Assembly: GCF_002159625.1 (NCBI RefSeq)
Contig: NZ_NFIZ01000011.1
Location: 1 to 64,000 of the forward strand
Origin: Olsenella sp. An285
Lineage (GTDB): Bacteria > Actinomycetota > Coriobacteriia > Coriobacteriales > Atopobiaceae
DNA length: 64,000 nucleotides
Reading direction: 5' to 3'
In this document: piece after piece, positions 45,258-54,285 of the stretch
Layout: every line of letters begins with the position of its first letter
How positions within the stretch are numbered: position 1 is the stretch's first letter
The notes under the pieces: generated by a model
The model's input: only the letters and a program-made list of their open reading frames with translations
The model's database searches: none
What the model was told of the DNA's origin: nothing
Made by a program: the position numbers and the translations under genes

Positions 45258-46922
45258 ATGCCGAAGAAGGACACAGCCCTCAAGATCATCCCGCTCGGAG
45301 GCCTGGACGGTATCGGCAAGAACATGACGTGCTTCGAGTACGGCCAGGACATGGTCCTGGTTGACGCCGGCCTCATGTTCCCCGACGAGTCCCAGCCTGG
45401 CATCGACCTCATCCTCCCGGACTACACCTACGTCCTGGAGAACGAGGACAAGCTCCGCGGCGTCATCATCACCCACGGCCACGAGGACCACACGGGCGCC
45501 CTGCCGTACCTGCTGGCCGACCTCACCCGCAAGGTGCCCATCTACTCGAGCAAGCTCACGCTCGGCATCATCCAGGGCAAGCTCGCCGAGCACAACATCA
45601 AGAGCCCCAAGTTCCGCGAGGTGGAGGACGGCTCCACCATCACGCTGGGCGCCTTCAACATCACGTTCTTCTCGATGACGCACTCCATTCCGGCGGCCTT
45701 TGGCGTCTTCATGTCCACGCCCGCCGGCACGGTCATGCACACCGGCGACTTCAAGTTCGACCAGACGCCCATCGACGGGCGCCGACCCAACTTCCAGGCC
45801 ATCAACAAGTTCGGCGCCTCGGGCGTTGACCTGCTGCTCTCGGACTCCACCAACGCCACGCGCCCGGGCTTCACGCCCTCCGAGGCAGCCGTGGGCCGCG
45901 ACCTGCGCCACGTCATCAAGAACGCGCCCGGCCGCGTCTTCGTGGCGGCGTTCTCGAGCCACATCCACCGCCTCCAGCAGATCTGCGACGCCTCCGTGGC
46001 GGTTGGCCGCAAGGTGGTGGTCACGGGCCGCTCCATGCTCACCAACACCAAGGTCGCGCGCGAGCTGGGCTACCTCAACATAGACGAGGAGAACATCATC
46101 GACGCCTACGACGTCGACCGCATCCCGGACGAGAAGATCGTGGTCCTGTGCACCGGCTCCCAGGGAGAGCCGCTCTCGGCCCTGGCGCGCATGGCGACAG
46201 GAGAGCACAAGTCACTCTCCATCCACGAGACGGACACCGTGATCATCTCGGCCACGCCCATCCCAGGCAACGAGAAGAGCGTCCAGTCCATCATCAACTC
46301 GCTCTCCAAGATCGGGTGCGAGATCTACGACAAGTCCAAGGGCCTCGTGCACGTCTCCGGCCACGCCAGCCAGGAGGAGCTCAAGCTCATGCTCGCCATG
46401 GCCAAGCCGCGCGCCTTCATGCCCGTCCACGGCGAGGCGCAGCACCTGCGCGCCCACGCCGAGCTGGGCGTCCAGATGGGCGTGCCGGCGAGCCGCGTCT
46501 TCGTGCTCGACAACGGCGACTCGCTCGAGATGGTGCACCACAAGGTGCGCCGCGGCCGCGCCGTCGAGTCCGGCGTGGTCTACGTGGACGGCGGCACCGT
46601 CACCGAGGCCAACCCCATGGTTCTGCGCGACCGCCAGAAGCTCGGCGCGGACGGCGTCGTCACGTGCACGGTGGTCATCCCCAAGCGCGGCCGCTCCGCC
46701 GCCGCGGTGGAGGTCTCCGCGCGCGGCCTCTCCTCGTCCACCGACGAGCTCCTCGCCGAGGAGGCGCACGCGGTCGTGCGCGCGCAGGTGGACAAGGTCC
46801 TGGGCTCCGGTGACGCCACCATCGACGCCCTGAGGCGCGGGGTGAGGAACTCCCTCTCCAACCTGCTCTGGAACAAGACGCACACGCGGCCGATGATCAT
46901 CCCGGTCGTGATGGAGGTCTGA
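45258..46922 (+). CDS. rnj: Ribonuclease J
   Basis: RNase J has 5'-3' exonuclease and endonuclease activity and works in mRNA decay and rRNA processing. The 554-residue product has the metallo-beta-lactamase motif HGHEDHTGALPYL near residue 74, LSDSTNATRPG, the beta-CASP domain motifs with GSQGEP and VHVSGHASQEEL, and the C-terminal domain. The RNase J signature PVHGEAQHLRAHAELG is present. The genome also has RNase Y, so both enzymes coexist. The stop overlaps ftsK by one base (TGATG). Confidence 0.95.
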   Translation: MPKKDTALKIIPLGGLDGIGKNMTCFEYGQDMVLVDAGLMFPDESQPGIDLILPDYTYVLENEDKLRGVIITHGHEDHTGALPYLLADLTRKVPIYSSKLTLGIIQGKLAEHNIKSPKFREVEDGSTITLGAFNITFFSMTHSIPAAFGVFMSTPAGTVMHTGDFKFDQTPIDGRRPNFQAINKFGASGVDLLLSDSTNATRPGFTPSEAAVGRDLRHVIKNAPGRVFVAAFSSHIHRLQQICDASVAVGRKVVVTGRSMLTNTKVARELGYLNIDEENIIDAYDVDRIPDEKIVVLCTGSQGEPLSALARMATGEHKSLSIHETDTVIISATPIPGNEKSVQSIINSLSKIGCEIYDKSKGLVHVSGHASQEELKLMLAMAKPRAFMPVHGEAQHLRAHAELGVQMGVPASRVFVLDNGDSLEMVHHKVRRGRAVESGVVYVDGGTVTEANPMVLRDRQKLGADGVVTCTVVIPKRGRSAAAVEVSARGLSSSTDELLAEEAHAVVRAQVDKVLGSGDATIDALRRGVRNSLSNLLWNKTHTRPMIIPVVMEV

Positions 46923-49483
46923 TGCCCGCCAATCGCAGCAAAAACGCAGCATCCCGCGGCAGGCAGTCAGGAAAGTCCAAGGGCGGCGCTCAGGCCAGGA
47001 GGCAGGCGCCCGCCCGCGGCGGCGCCGTCGCCATGAGCTCCACGCAGACGGACATCCTGGGCGTGGTCCTCGCCGTGGTGGCGGTGGCCATGCTCGTGGC
47101 CATCGTGGTCCCGTCCTCCGCCGTGGTGACGAGCGCCCTGCACGACTTCCTGGCGCTCTCCTTCGGCGCGGCCGCGCTCCTCGTGCCCGTGGCCCTCTTC
47201 CTCTTTGCCCTGACCTTCTTCATGGGGGAGGAGGGGCCCGTCTCCGGTCGTGTTGCCGTGGGCCTCTCGCTCATCGTGCTCTCCGTGATGGCCATGCTCT
47301 CGCTCAACCTTCCGGCCGTCTCCGCGGACCCCGCGGTGGTCTTCGACCCCGCCGTGGCTGAGGTCTCGGGCGGCTACGTGGGCGGCGGCGTGGCCTGGTG
47401 CCTGCTCGAGCTGGTGGGACAGGTCGTGGGCAACGTGGTGCTCGTGGGCGTTATCGTGGCGGGTGTCGTCGTCTGCGGCTTCTCCATCTCCGACGCCGTG
47501 GCGCGCGCCCGCGAGGGCATCGCCGGCATAGCCGAGGAGCGCCACGCCCGCGCGGAGGAGCGCCGCAGCCAGGCCATCATCGACGCCGCGGGGGACGAGG
47601 ACCTCGTCGCAGGCGCGCCCGCCTCGCTCTTCGACGAGACGGGCGAGGGCGCCACCACCTTCATCGGCGACCGCAGGACCACCGTCCTCAAGCGGGGGAG
47701 GGGCCGCGCCGCCGAGCCCGCGCCCGTCGTCCCCGAGGCCGAGCCCCAGGCGCCCGCCGGCGCGCTCTTTGCCTCCGACCTCGAGGAGGGGCCCGTCGAG
47801 GACCATGCCCCGGAACCCGCCTCCCAAAAGGGCGACGTCCCCACCTTCCTCATGCCCGGGCGCAAGGGCCGCAAGGGCTCCGCCGCCCAGAGGAAGGCCG
47901 ATAAGGACCAGAGGGGCGCCGCCGGGAAGACCCAGAGGCTCGAGAAGAACAAGAAGGCGCCCTCGCGCGCCTCCGAGCCCCCGGCCATCACGCGTCCCGG
48001 CGACGCCGACGAGTCCTACCAGCTGCCGCCCCTCTCCATCCTGCGGAAGAACGACTCCTTCGACGGCACCTACGCCAACGACGCCGAGCTCTCCGCCACG
48101 GCCGCCAAGCTCCAGGGCACGCTCGAGGAGTTCGGCCTCTCCTCCCGCGTGGAGGGCTGGATCGCCGGTCCCTCGGTCACCACGTTCAAGATCTCCATGG
48201 GCGAGGGCGAGCGCGTGAACAAGATCGTGAACCTCGAGGACGACATCGCCCTCTCGCTCGCCGCCAAGTCCGTGCGCATCTTCGCGCCCATCCCCGGGAC
48301 CTCGCTCGTGGGCATCGAGACCCCCAACGAGAAGCCCCAGCCGGTCTTTCTCTCGGACGTGCTGCCCTATGCCAAGGGCGGCCCGCTCGACTGCGCCTTT
48401 GGCCGCGACTCCGAGGGCAACCCCATCGTCGTCGACCTCGCGGGCCTGCCTCACCTGCTCGTTGCCGGCACCACGGGCTCCGGCAAGTCCGTCCTCCTCA
48501 ACGCCATCATCATGTCCATGCTCATGCGCGCCACGCCCGAGCAGGTGCGCCTCATCATGGTCGACCCCAAGCGCGTGGAGTTCACGGGCTACGCGGGGCT
48601 GCCGCACCTCTACGTCCCGGTGGTCACCGAGCCTCGCCAGGCGGCGAGCGCCCTGCAGTGGGGCGTGACCGAGATGGAGCGACGCCTCAAGGTGTTCGAG
48701 CACTACAAGGTGCGCGACATCAAGACCTTCAACGGCAACGTCGACGGCGGCAAGTACGAGGAGATGGAGAACCCTCCCAAGCACATGCCGTACTTCGTCA
48801 TCGTGATCGACGAGCTCGCGGATCTCATGATGGTGGCCGGCAAGGACGTCGAGTCCTCGATCGTGCGCATCGCCCAGCTGGGCCGTGCCGCCGGCATCCA
48901 CCTCATCGTGGCCACGCAGCGCCCGTCGGCCGACGTCGTCACCGGCCTCATCCGCGCCAACATCGACAACCGCGTGGCGCTCTCCGTCGACAACTCCATC
49001 AACTCCCGCATCATCCTCGACCAGAAGGGCGCCGAGCAGCTCCTGGGCAGGGGAGACATGCTCGTCAAGCTCCGCGGCAAGAAGCCGCGCCGCGCGCAGG
49101 GCTGCTGGGTCTCGGACGAGGAGATCGAGCAGACCGTCAAGTTCGTGCGCGAGCAGGTCACGGCCGACTACCACGAGGACATCCTCACCGCCGTGGTTCC
49201 CAACGCCCCCGGTGCCCCCGGGGACCCGGGTGCCGCCAAGGACGACGACCCCCTCGTGTGGGAGGCCGCCCGCATCGTGGTGGAGTCTCAGCTGGGCTCC
49301 ACCTCTAGCCTCCAGCGCGCACTCTCCGTGGGCTACGCGCGTGCGGGCAGGATCATGGACATGCTCGAGGCCAAGGGCGTGGTGGGGCCCGCCAACGGGT
49401 CGAAGCCGCGCGAGGTCCTTCTCGACAAGGAAGGCCTCGAGGAGCTCAAGGTGGCAGACGCCGCCTACAGGGAGGTCGAGTAG
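46922..49483 (+). CDS. ftsK: DNA translocase FtsK/SpoIIIE
   Basis: FtsK pumps chromosomal DNA through the division septum. The 853-residue product has a charged N-terminus, about four membrane helices (about 45-195), a long low-complexity linker, the RecA-like motor with Walker A GTTGSGKS at 516-523 and IIVIDELADLMM-like Walker B (VIVIDELADLMMVAG), and the DNA-reading gamma winged-helix domain at the C-terminus (SQLGSTSSLQRALSVGYARAGRIMDMLEAKGVVGP). The ATG shares a base with the rnj stop. The next gene is RodZ-like, a usual neighbour. Confidence 0.95.
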   Translation: MPANRSKNAASRGRQSGKSKGGAQARRQAPARGGAVAMSSTQTDILGVVLAVVAVAMLVAIVVPSSAVVTSALHDFLALSFGAAALLVPVALFLFALTFFMGEEGPVSGRVAVGLSLIVLSVMAMLSLNLPAVSADPAVVFDPAVAEVSGGYVGGGVAWCLLELVGQVVGNVVLVGVIVAGVVVCGFSISDAVARAREGIAGIAEERHARAEERRSQAIIDAAGDEDLVAGAPASLFDETGEGATTFIGDRRTTVLKRGRGRAAEPAPVVPEAEPQAPAGALFASDLEEGPVEDHAPEPASQKGDVPTFLMPGRKGRKGSAAQRKADKDQRGAAGKTQRLEKNKKAPSRASEPPAITRPGDADESYQLPPLSILRKNDSFDGTYANDAELSATAAKLQGTLEEFGLSSRVEGWIAGPSVTTFKISMGEGERVNKIVNLEDDIALSLAAKSVRIFAPIPGTSLVGIETPNEKPQPVFLSDVLPYAKGGPLDCAFGRDSEGNPIVVDLAGLPHLLVAGTTGSGKSVLLNAIIMSMLMRATPEQVRLIMVDPKRVEFTGYAGLPHLYVPVVTEPRQAASALQWGVTEMERRLKVFEHYKVRDIKTFNGNVDGGKYEEMENPPKHMPYFVIVIDELADLMMVAGKDVESSIVRIAQLGRAAGIHLIVATQRPSADVVTGLIRANIDNRVALSVDNSINSRIILDQKGAEQLLGRGDMLVKLRGKKPRRAQGCWVSDEEIEQTVKFVREQVTADYHEDILTAVVPNAPGAPGDPGAAKDDDPLVWEAARIVVESQLGSTSSLQRALSVGYARAGRIMDMLEAKGVVGPANGSKPREVLLDKEGLEELKVADAAYREVE

Positions 49484-49484
49484 C

Positions 49485-51086
49485 ATGACGCGTCCGCGTT
49501 TCAGCGAGGCCCTTCTCGAGCGCCGCCGCGAGCTGGGGCTCTCCATCGGCCAGGCCTCCCGCATCCTCAAGCTGCGCGAGGACGTCCTGGTTGCCTTTGA
49601 GGAGGGCGACTACGAGCACATGCCCCAGAGCGGCTACGCCCAGGGCATGCTCTCCAGCTACGCCCGCTACCTCGGACTCAACGCCCGCGAGATCGTCGAC
49701 CTCTTTCAGGAGGAGCTCTACGAGCACAGGCACGGCACCTCGTCGCACGAGCTGCGCCGCCGCACGCGCCAGACCCAGGCGGGGCGGGGCGTCTCCGGCT
49801 ACGACCTCGTGAACGAGGCCGGCTCGCGCCCCAAGGCGTACGTGGAGTACCGCCCGCTCCTGCCCAGCTCGGGCGGACCCGCGGGCGACATGGGCTACTT
49901 CGCCACCACCTCGCCCGCCCGCTCCACCTCATCGGTGCCCCTGGGCGGCGCCGCGCCCATCGTCCCCGCGTCGCGCGGGTCCTACTCGTCCCAGGGCGCT
50001 CGCCCCTTCGACGCCGCGCCGCAGGGGCGTCACCCGTACAACCAGGCGCCCGCCCGCGAGCGCGCGCAGGGGAGCACCGCCCGCAGGAGGGCGGCGGGCT
50101 CGCGCAGGAGGTCGGGCGCCCGTGCGCCCGAGGACGTCGTCGAGCGCTCGCGCTACCGCAGGGACGACGTGAGCACGCGCCGCGTGCGGCCGAGCGAGTA
50201 CACGGACGACATGCGACTCGACGATCGCGCGAACCCCTACGCGCCCGCCTCCACCATCTCCGGCCGACGCTCCTCCAGGAACATCGCCAGCATCGAGCGG
50301 CCCAACGTCCGCAGGAGGGGCTCCTCGGGCCCGCGCCGCGGCACGTCCGGCAGGGGGTCCCGGCGCCCGCCCGCCAGGGGCGGCGTCATGGGCGTGGTCG
50401 AGGAGTTCTTCTCCAGCCCCAGAAGGGCGCTCTTTGCCATCATCGTGCTCTGCGCCGCCGCGCTCACGGCAATCGTGGTGCTCTCCGTCGGGTCCTGCGT
50501 GAGCGGTCGCGCCCAGGGCGGCAGGAACGAGGGCCAGACCGTTGCCGTGAACAGCGCCACGCAGGACGGGTCGGGCACCGGCTCCTCCGCCGATGACGCG
50601 GGGGCGGACGATGCCGATTCCCCTGAGGGCGAAGCTTCGGACAGCGAGGAGGAGCCCCAGCCCACGGAGGACGCAGAGGCCGACGCCTCGGGCGACGCCG
50701 AGAGCCCCGAGGAGGGGGAGGAGGGCTCCGCCGCGAAGGAGCCCAAGGAGACCATAGTCGAGGTCTCCGTGGCAAACGGCGGCTACTCCTGGGTCGAGGT
50801 CCTCTGCGACGGCGTGAGCGAGGTCGCGGAGGGCGTGACGGGGCCCTGGTCCCAGACGTACAACGTGCACGACTCCATCACCGTGCAGGTGGCCGACACC
50901 AGCGTGGTCACCGTGACGGAGAACGGCGAGCCCGCCGACTTCACCTCGCACGCCGGCGGCGTCGCGAGCGTCACCATCAAGGGGACCCCGCTCCCCGAGC
51001 CCGCGGAGGGCGAGGCAGCGGACGGTGCGGACGGCCAGTCCGCCGGCGACGCCTCCTCCGCCGAGACCGACCAGACCTACTACTAG
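49485..51086 (+). CDS. RodZ-like helix-turn-helix membrane protein
   Basis: The 533-residue product has an N-terminal HTH_25 domain (FSEALLERRRELGLSIGQASRILKLREDVLVAFEEGDY, about 6-45) as in RodZ and related proteins that link the cytoskeleton to the wall machinery. A basic, low-complexity linker (about 85-305, rich in Arg, Ser, Gly, Pro) leads to one membrane helix (about 316-338). Outside are a very acidic spacer (about 350-425) and a C-terminal beta domain (VSVANGGYSWVEVLCDG, then VTVTENGEPADF) similar to DUF4115. It is longer than usual because of the two disordered segments. It follows ftsK by one base. The name RodZ is by domain layout; mreB is not in the window. Confidence 0.82.
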   Translation: MTRPRFSEALLERRRELGLSIGQASRILKLREDVLVAFEEGDYEHMPQSGYAQGMLSSYARYLGLNAREIVDLFQEELYEHRHGTSSHELRRRTRQTQAGRGVSGYDLVNEAGSRPKAYVEYRPLLPSSGGPAGDMGYFATTSPARSTSSVPLGGAAPIVPASRGSYSSQGARPFDAAPQGRHPYNQAPARERAQGSTARRRAAGSRRRSGARAPEDVVERSRYRRDDVSTRRVRPSEYTDDMRLDDRANPYAPASTISGRRSSRNIASIERPNVRRRGSSGPRRGTSGRGSRRPPARGGVMGVVEEFFSSPRRALFAIIVLCAAALTAIVVLSVGSCVSGRAQGGRNEGQTVAVNSATQDGSGTGSSADDAGADDADSPEGEASDSEEEPQPTEDAEADASGDAESPEEGEEGSAAKEPKETIVEVSVANGGYSWVEVLCDGVSEVAEGVTGPWSQTYNVHDSITVQVADTSVVTVTENGEPADFTSHAGGVASVTIKGTPLPEPAEGEAADGADGQSAGDASSAETDQTYY

Positions 51087-51124
51087 CCCCCAGGGACCAG
51101 CCCCCGGGCGAGAGAGGAGCCGCA

Positions 51125-51622
51125 ATGGCAAAGGAATCTAGCTTCGACGTCGTGTCCGTCGTGGACATGCAGGAGGTCGACAACGCCTATCAGCAGGCCG
51201 CGCGCGAGCTCACGCAGCGCTACGACCTCAAGGGCACGGGCGCCACGCTCGAGCTCTCCAAGAAGGACGGAAGCTTCAAGATCGAGGCCCCGTCCGACTT
51301 CGTTGCCAGCCAGGTGCGCGACGTCCTGGGCTCCAAGCTCACGCGCCGCGGGATCGACCTCTCTGCCGTGCGCTGGGCCGACCCCCAGCCCGCGGCGGGC
51401 ATGACCGTTCGCCAGGCCGGCACCATCGTGCAGGGCATCGACGCCGACACCGCCAAGAAGATCGCCAAGGACATCCGCGACCTCAAGCTCAAGTGCAAGC
51501 CCACGGTCGAGGGCGACAAGCTCCGCGTGAGCTCCGCCTCCAAGGACGTCCTCCAGTCCGTCATCTCTGCCCTCAAGGAGCGCGACTATGGCCAGCCCCT
51601 GCAGTTCGTCAACTACCGCTAG
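51125..51622 (+). CDS. yajQ: YajQ family nucleotide-binding protein (UPF0234)
   Basis: YajQ proteins are small two-domain proteins that bind nucleotides; a Xanthomonas member binds cyclic di-GMP. The 165-residue product has the family pattern SSFDVVSVVDMQEVDNA at the N-terminus, RYDLKGT, and KLKCKPTVEGDKLRVSS. The ATG follows GAGAGGAG. The rimO start overlaps its last 35 bases. No cyclic di-GMP enzymes are in the window, so the ligand is uncertain. Confidence 0.9.
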   Translation: MAKESSFDVVSVVDMQEVDNAYQQAARELTQRYDLKGTGATLELSKKDGSFKIEAPSDFVASQVRDVLGSKLTRRGIDLSAVRWADPQPAAGMTVRQAGTIVQGIDADTAKKIAKDIRDLKLKCKPTVEGDKLRVSSASKDVLQSVISALKERDYGQPLQFVNYR

Positions 51623-52955
51623 TTCCGCGCCGGGCGTCCTCTTCGTCACGCTCGGATGCGCCAAGAACGAGGTCGACACCGACCGAATGCGCGCCCTCGC
51701 CCTGCGTGCCGGCTTCGTGGAGGCGGCAGACGCCTCCGAGGCCGACGTCGCGGTGGTGAACACGTGCTCCTTCCTCGCGTCCGCGACCGAGGAGTCCGTT
51801 GAGGCCACCCTCCAGCTCGCCGAGGAGCGCGAGGGCGGCGTGCGGGAGCTTCCCATCGTCATGTGCGGGTGCGTTCCCTCCCGCTACGGCGAGGAGGCCC
51901 TCCGGGCGGAGCTCCCCGAGGTGGCCGCCTTCGTCCGCGCCGAGGACGAGGACGGCATCGTGGACGTGCTCGCGGGCGTGCTCGGGCTCCCCGCGGCACC
52001 GGGCTCGCCGCTCGCGGCGGGCACCCTGAGGACCGTGGAGGGCGCGAGCGCCTTCGTCAAGATCTCCGAGGGGTGCGACCGCTTCTGCACCTTCTGCGCC
52101 ATCCCCTACATCCGCGGCCGCTACCACTCTCGCCCCGCCACGGAGATCGTTGCCGAGGTTGCCGACCTCATGGACGGCGGCGTGCGCGAGGTCGTGCTCA
52201 TTGGACAGGACACCGGCGTGTGGGGCTCCGACCTCGGCGAGGGCGAGACCCTGGCCTCGCTCCTCAGGCGCGTTGCCGAGGCCGTGCGGCCCTTCGGCGG
52301 CTGGGTCCGCGTGCTCTACCTCCAGCCCGAGGGCATGACCGACGAGCTCATCGCCACGATCCGCGACGTCCCCGAGGTCCTGCCGTACATCGACATCCCC
52401 ATCCAGCACTGCTCCGCGCGCGTGCTCAGGGCCATGGGTCGCTCGGGCTCGCCCCAGGAGCTGGCGGAGCTCTTCGACCGCCTGCGCGCCGAGATCCCGG
52501 GCATGGTGCTGCGCACCACCGGCATGGCGGGCTTCCCCGGCGAGACTGACGAGGAGGCCGACGAGCTCTACGACTTCATCGCCGACCAGGAGTTCGACTA
52601 CTGCTCCGTCTTCGCCTACTCCCAGGAGGACGGCACCGCCGCCGCCCGCATGGAGGACCAGGTGGACGAGGCCGTCAAGCTCGAGCGCACGCAGCGGCTC
52701 GTTGACCTCACCGAGCAGCTGGGCTTTGCCGCCACGGCGTCCCACGTGGGCGAGCGCGTCCGCGTGATCGTGGACGGCGTAGAGGAGGGGGAGGACGGGC
52801 CCGAGCTCATCGGCCATGCCTGGTTCCAGGCCCCGGACTCCGACGGTGCGGTGCACATCGCCTGCGGCGAGGCCGCGGTGGGCGACATCGTGACCGTGGA
52901 CCTCGTGGACTCGTTCTGCTACGAGATGGTCGGCGAGATCGTGGAGGGTGAGTGA
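51588..52955 (+). CDS. rimO: Ribosomal protein S12 methylthiotransferase RimO
   Basis: RimO methylthiolates Asp88 of ribosomal protein S12. The 455-residue product has the UPF0004 domain (VTLGCAKNEVDTDRM; VNTCSFLASATEES; MCGCVPSRY), the radical-SAM motif CDRFCTFCAIP with CxxxCxxC, and a C-terminal TRAM domain. GCAKNEVD and IRGRYHSRP mark RimO rather than MiaB or MtaB. The ATG at 51588 follows AAGGAG by 7 bases and lies inside yajQ. The next gene overlaps or abuts the stop. Confidence 0.94.
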   Translation: MASPCSSSTTASSAPGVLFVTLGCAKNEVDTDRMRALALRAGFVEAADASEADVAVVNTCSFLASATEESVEATLQLAEEREGGVRELPIVMCGCVPSRYGEEALRAELPEVAAFVRAEDEDGIVDVLAGVLGLPAAPGSPLAAGTLRTVEGASAFVKISEGCDRFCTFCAIPYIRGRYHSRPATEIVAEVADLMDGGVREVVLIGQDTGVWGSDLGEGETLASLLRRVAEAVRPFGGWVRVLYLQPEGMTDELIATIRDVPEVLPYIDIPIQHCSARVLRAMGRSGSPQELAELFDRLRAEIPGMVLRTTGMAGFPGETDEEADELYDFIADQEFDYCSVFAYSQEDGTAAARMEDQVDEAVKLERTQRLVDLTEQLGFAATASHVGERVRVIVDGVEEGEDGPELIGHAWFQAPDSDGAVHIACGEAAVGDIVTVDLVDSFCYEMVGEIVEGE

Positions 52956-52956
52956 G

Positions 52957-53553
52957 TTGGCTGGCGAGAAGGACGTCTGGACCCCGGCAAACATCGTGAC
53001 GTGCGTGAGGATCGCGTTCATCCCGGTCTTCATGGTCGTGGCCACGGAGGCCGGCGTGTACGCCAATCCGCCTCTCGCCGTCGTCGCGTTCGTCATCTAC
53101 GTCACGCTCTCGCTCACGGACAAGGTCGACGGCTACCTCGCGCGCTCCCGGAACGAGATCACTGACTTCGGCAAGTTTCTCGACCCCATCGCGGACAAGC
53201 TCCTGGTCTTCTCCGCTCTTCTGCTCCTCATGGCAGACGGCTTCGTCTCCGTCTGGGTTGTCTTCGTCATCCTCGTGCGCGAGTTCCTCGTGAGCGCCCT
53301 GCGCATGGTCGCCGCCTCGAGCGGCGAGGTCATCGCCGCAGACACGCTCGGCAAGGCCAAGACCGCCGTCACCATGGTCTCGCTCTGCGGGTACTACCTC
53401 TCGTTCGCGGTCGCGGCGCTCGGCATCAACGACTTCGGGGCGCTCTCGTTCGTGTCCTGGGCACTCATGGTGGCTGCCGTGGTGCTCACCGTGGTCTCGG
53501 GCGCCCAGTACTTCTGGAACGCCCGCCACGTCGTGTTTGGCAGGGGGGAGTGA
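52957..53553 (+). CDS. pgsA: CDP-diacylglycerol-glycerol-3-phosphate 3-phosphatidyltransferase
   Basis: PgsA makes phosphatidylglycerophosphate, the precursor of phosphatidylglycerol. The 198-residue membrane protein has the CDP-alcohol transferase signature DG-x2-AR-x8-G-x3-D-x3-D (in DKVDGYLARSRNEITDF then GKFLDPIADK) near 48-70 and several membrane helices. The start is uncertain: TTG 52957 has GGAGG 9 bases upstream, while GTG 52948 overlaps rimO and has no room for a ribosome site. rimO-pgsA-pncC(cinA)-recA is a conserved Gram-positive order. Confidence 0.92.
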   Translation: MAGEKDVWTPANIVTCVRIAFIPVFMVVATEAGVYANPPLAVVAFVIYVTLSLTDKVDGYLARSRNEITDFGKFLDPIADKLLVFSALLLLMADGFVSVWVVFVILVREFLVSALRMVAASSGEVIAADTLGKAKTAVTMVSLCGYYLSFAVAALGINDFGALSFVSWALMVAAVVLTVVSGAQYFWNARHVVFGRGE

Positions 53554-53558
53554 GCGCG

Positions 53559-54074
53559 ATGGCGGTCACGTGGGACGCCTGCGTGAGGCAGGCCGCCAGG
53601 GCGCTCGACGCCGCGCGCTCGGCGGACGTCACGCTGGGCTGCGCCGAGAGCTGCACGGGCGGCCTCGTCTCCGGAAGCCTCACCGCGGTGCCCGGCTCCT
53701 CGGACGTCGTCCGCGGTGGGGTGGTGAGCTATGCCGTCCCCGTGAAGCACGAGGTCCTGGGCGTGCCCTCCCGGGTGCTCGACGACCCCTCCCTGGGGGC
53801 GGTCTCGCGCGAGTGCGCCGAGGCCATGGCGCGGGGCGCCCGCGAGGCGCTCGGCTGCGACGTCGCGGTCTCCGTGACCGGCATCGCTGGCCCCGGCGGC
53901 GAGGAGCCGGGAAAGCCCGTGGGCACCGTGTGGTTCGGACTCTCCACGGCCGCGGGCACGCGCGCGGTCCTCTGCACCTTCTCGGGCGACAGGTCCGAGG
54001 TGAGGCTCCAGGCGGTGCTGGAGGCACTCGCCCTTCTCTGTGAGGGGTCCGTGGAGGCCCCCGGCGTCGCGTAG
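53559..54074 (+). CDS. pncC: Nicotinamide-nucleotide amidase (CinA C-terminal domain)
   Basis: PncC converts NMN to nicotinate mononucleotide, recycling NAD breakdown products. The 171-residue product is the stand-alone CinA C-terminal domain: CAESCTGGLVSGSLTAVPGSSDV near the start, GGVVSYAVPVKHEVLGVP, and SVTGIAGPGG. The N-terminal molybdopterin-binding-like domain of full CinA is absent. ATG 53559 is chosen because GGGGGGAG is about 7-9 bases upstream; GTG 53550 is too close to it. The gene lies before recA, as in cinA-recA operons. Confidence 0.92.
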   Translation: MAVTWDACVRQAARALDAARSADVTLGCAESCTGGLVSGSLTAVPGSSDVVRGGVVSYAVPVKHEVLGVPSRVLDDPSLGAVSRECAEAMARGAREALGCDVAVSVTGIAGPGGEEPGKPVGTVWFGLSTAAGTRAVLCTFSGDRSEVRLQAVLEALALLCEGSVEAPGVA

Positions 54075-54225
54075 ATCGCCTCAGCTGCGTCGATGTTCGG
54101 TTCCCAGGGGGCCGACCTTCTCGTTTCCCCCTAACGCCTGCCTGCGGGCATGACTCCGGGGAGCTTCTTGGGAGCGCGGCGAGAGACCGGCGTCCGCGCG
54201 GCCTGCTAGTCTCTCCCCAAGCTTG

Positions 54226-54253
54226 TTGACTTTGGAACGGATGTTCGTATACC
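54226..54253 (+). promoter_or_regulatory. recA promoter with LexA box
   Basis: TTGACT (54226-54231) and TATACC (54248-54253) are 16 bases apart. Between them, GAACGGATGTTC (54235-54246) fits the Gram-positive SOS box (GAAC-N4-GTTC), so LexA would block RNA polymerase. The lexA gene lies at the end of the window. The gap before it (54075-54225) also contains CTTCTCG at 54118-54124 and no gene. Confidence 0.88.
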
Positions 54254-54285
54254 ATGTCTGCAGCAAACGAGCCGAGGGAGTGAGC

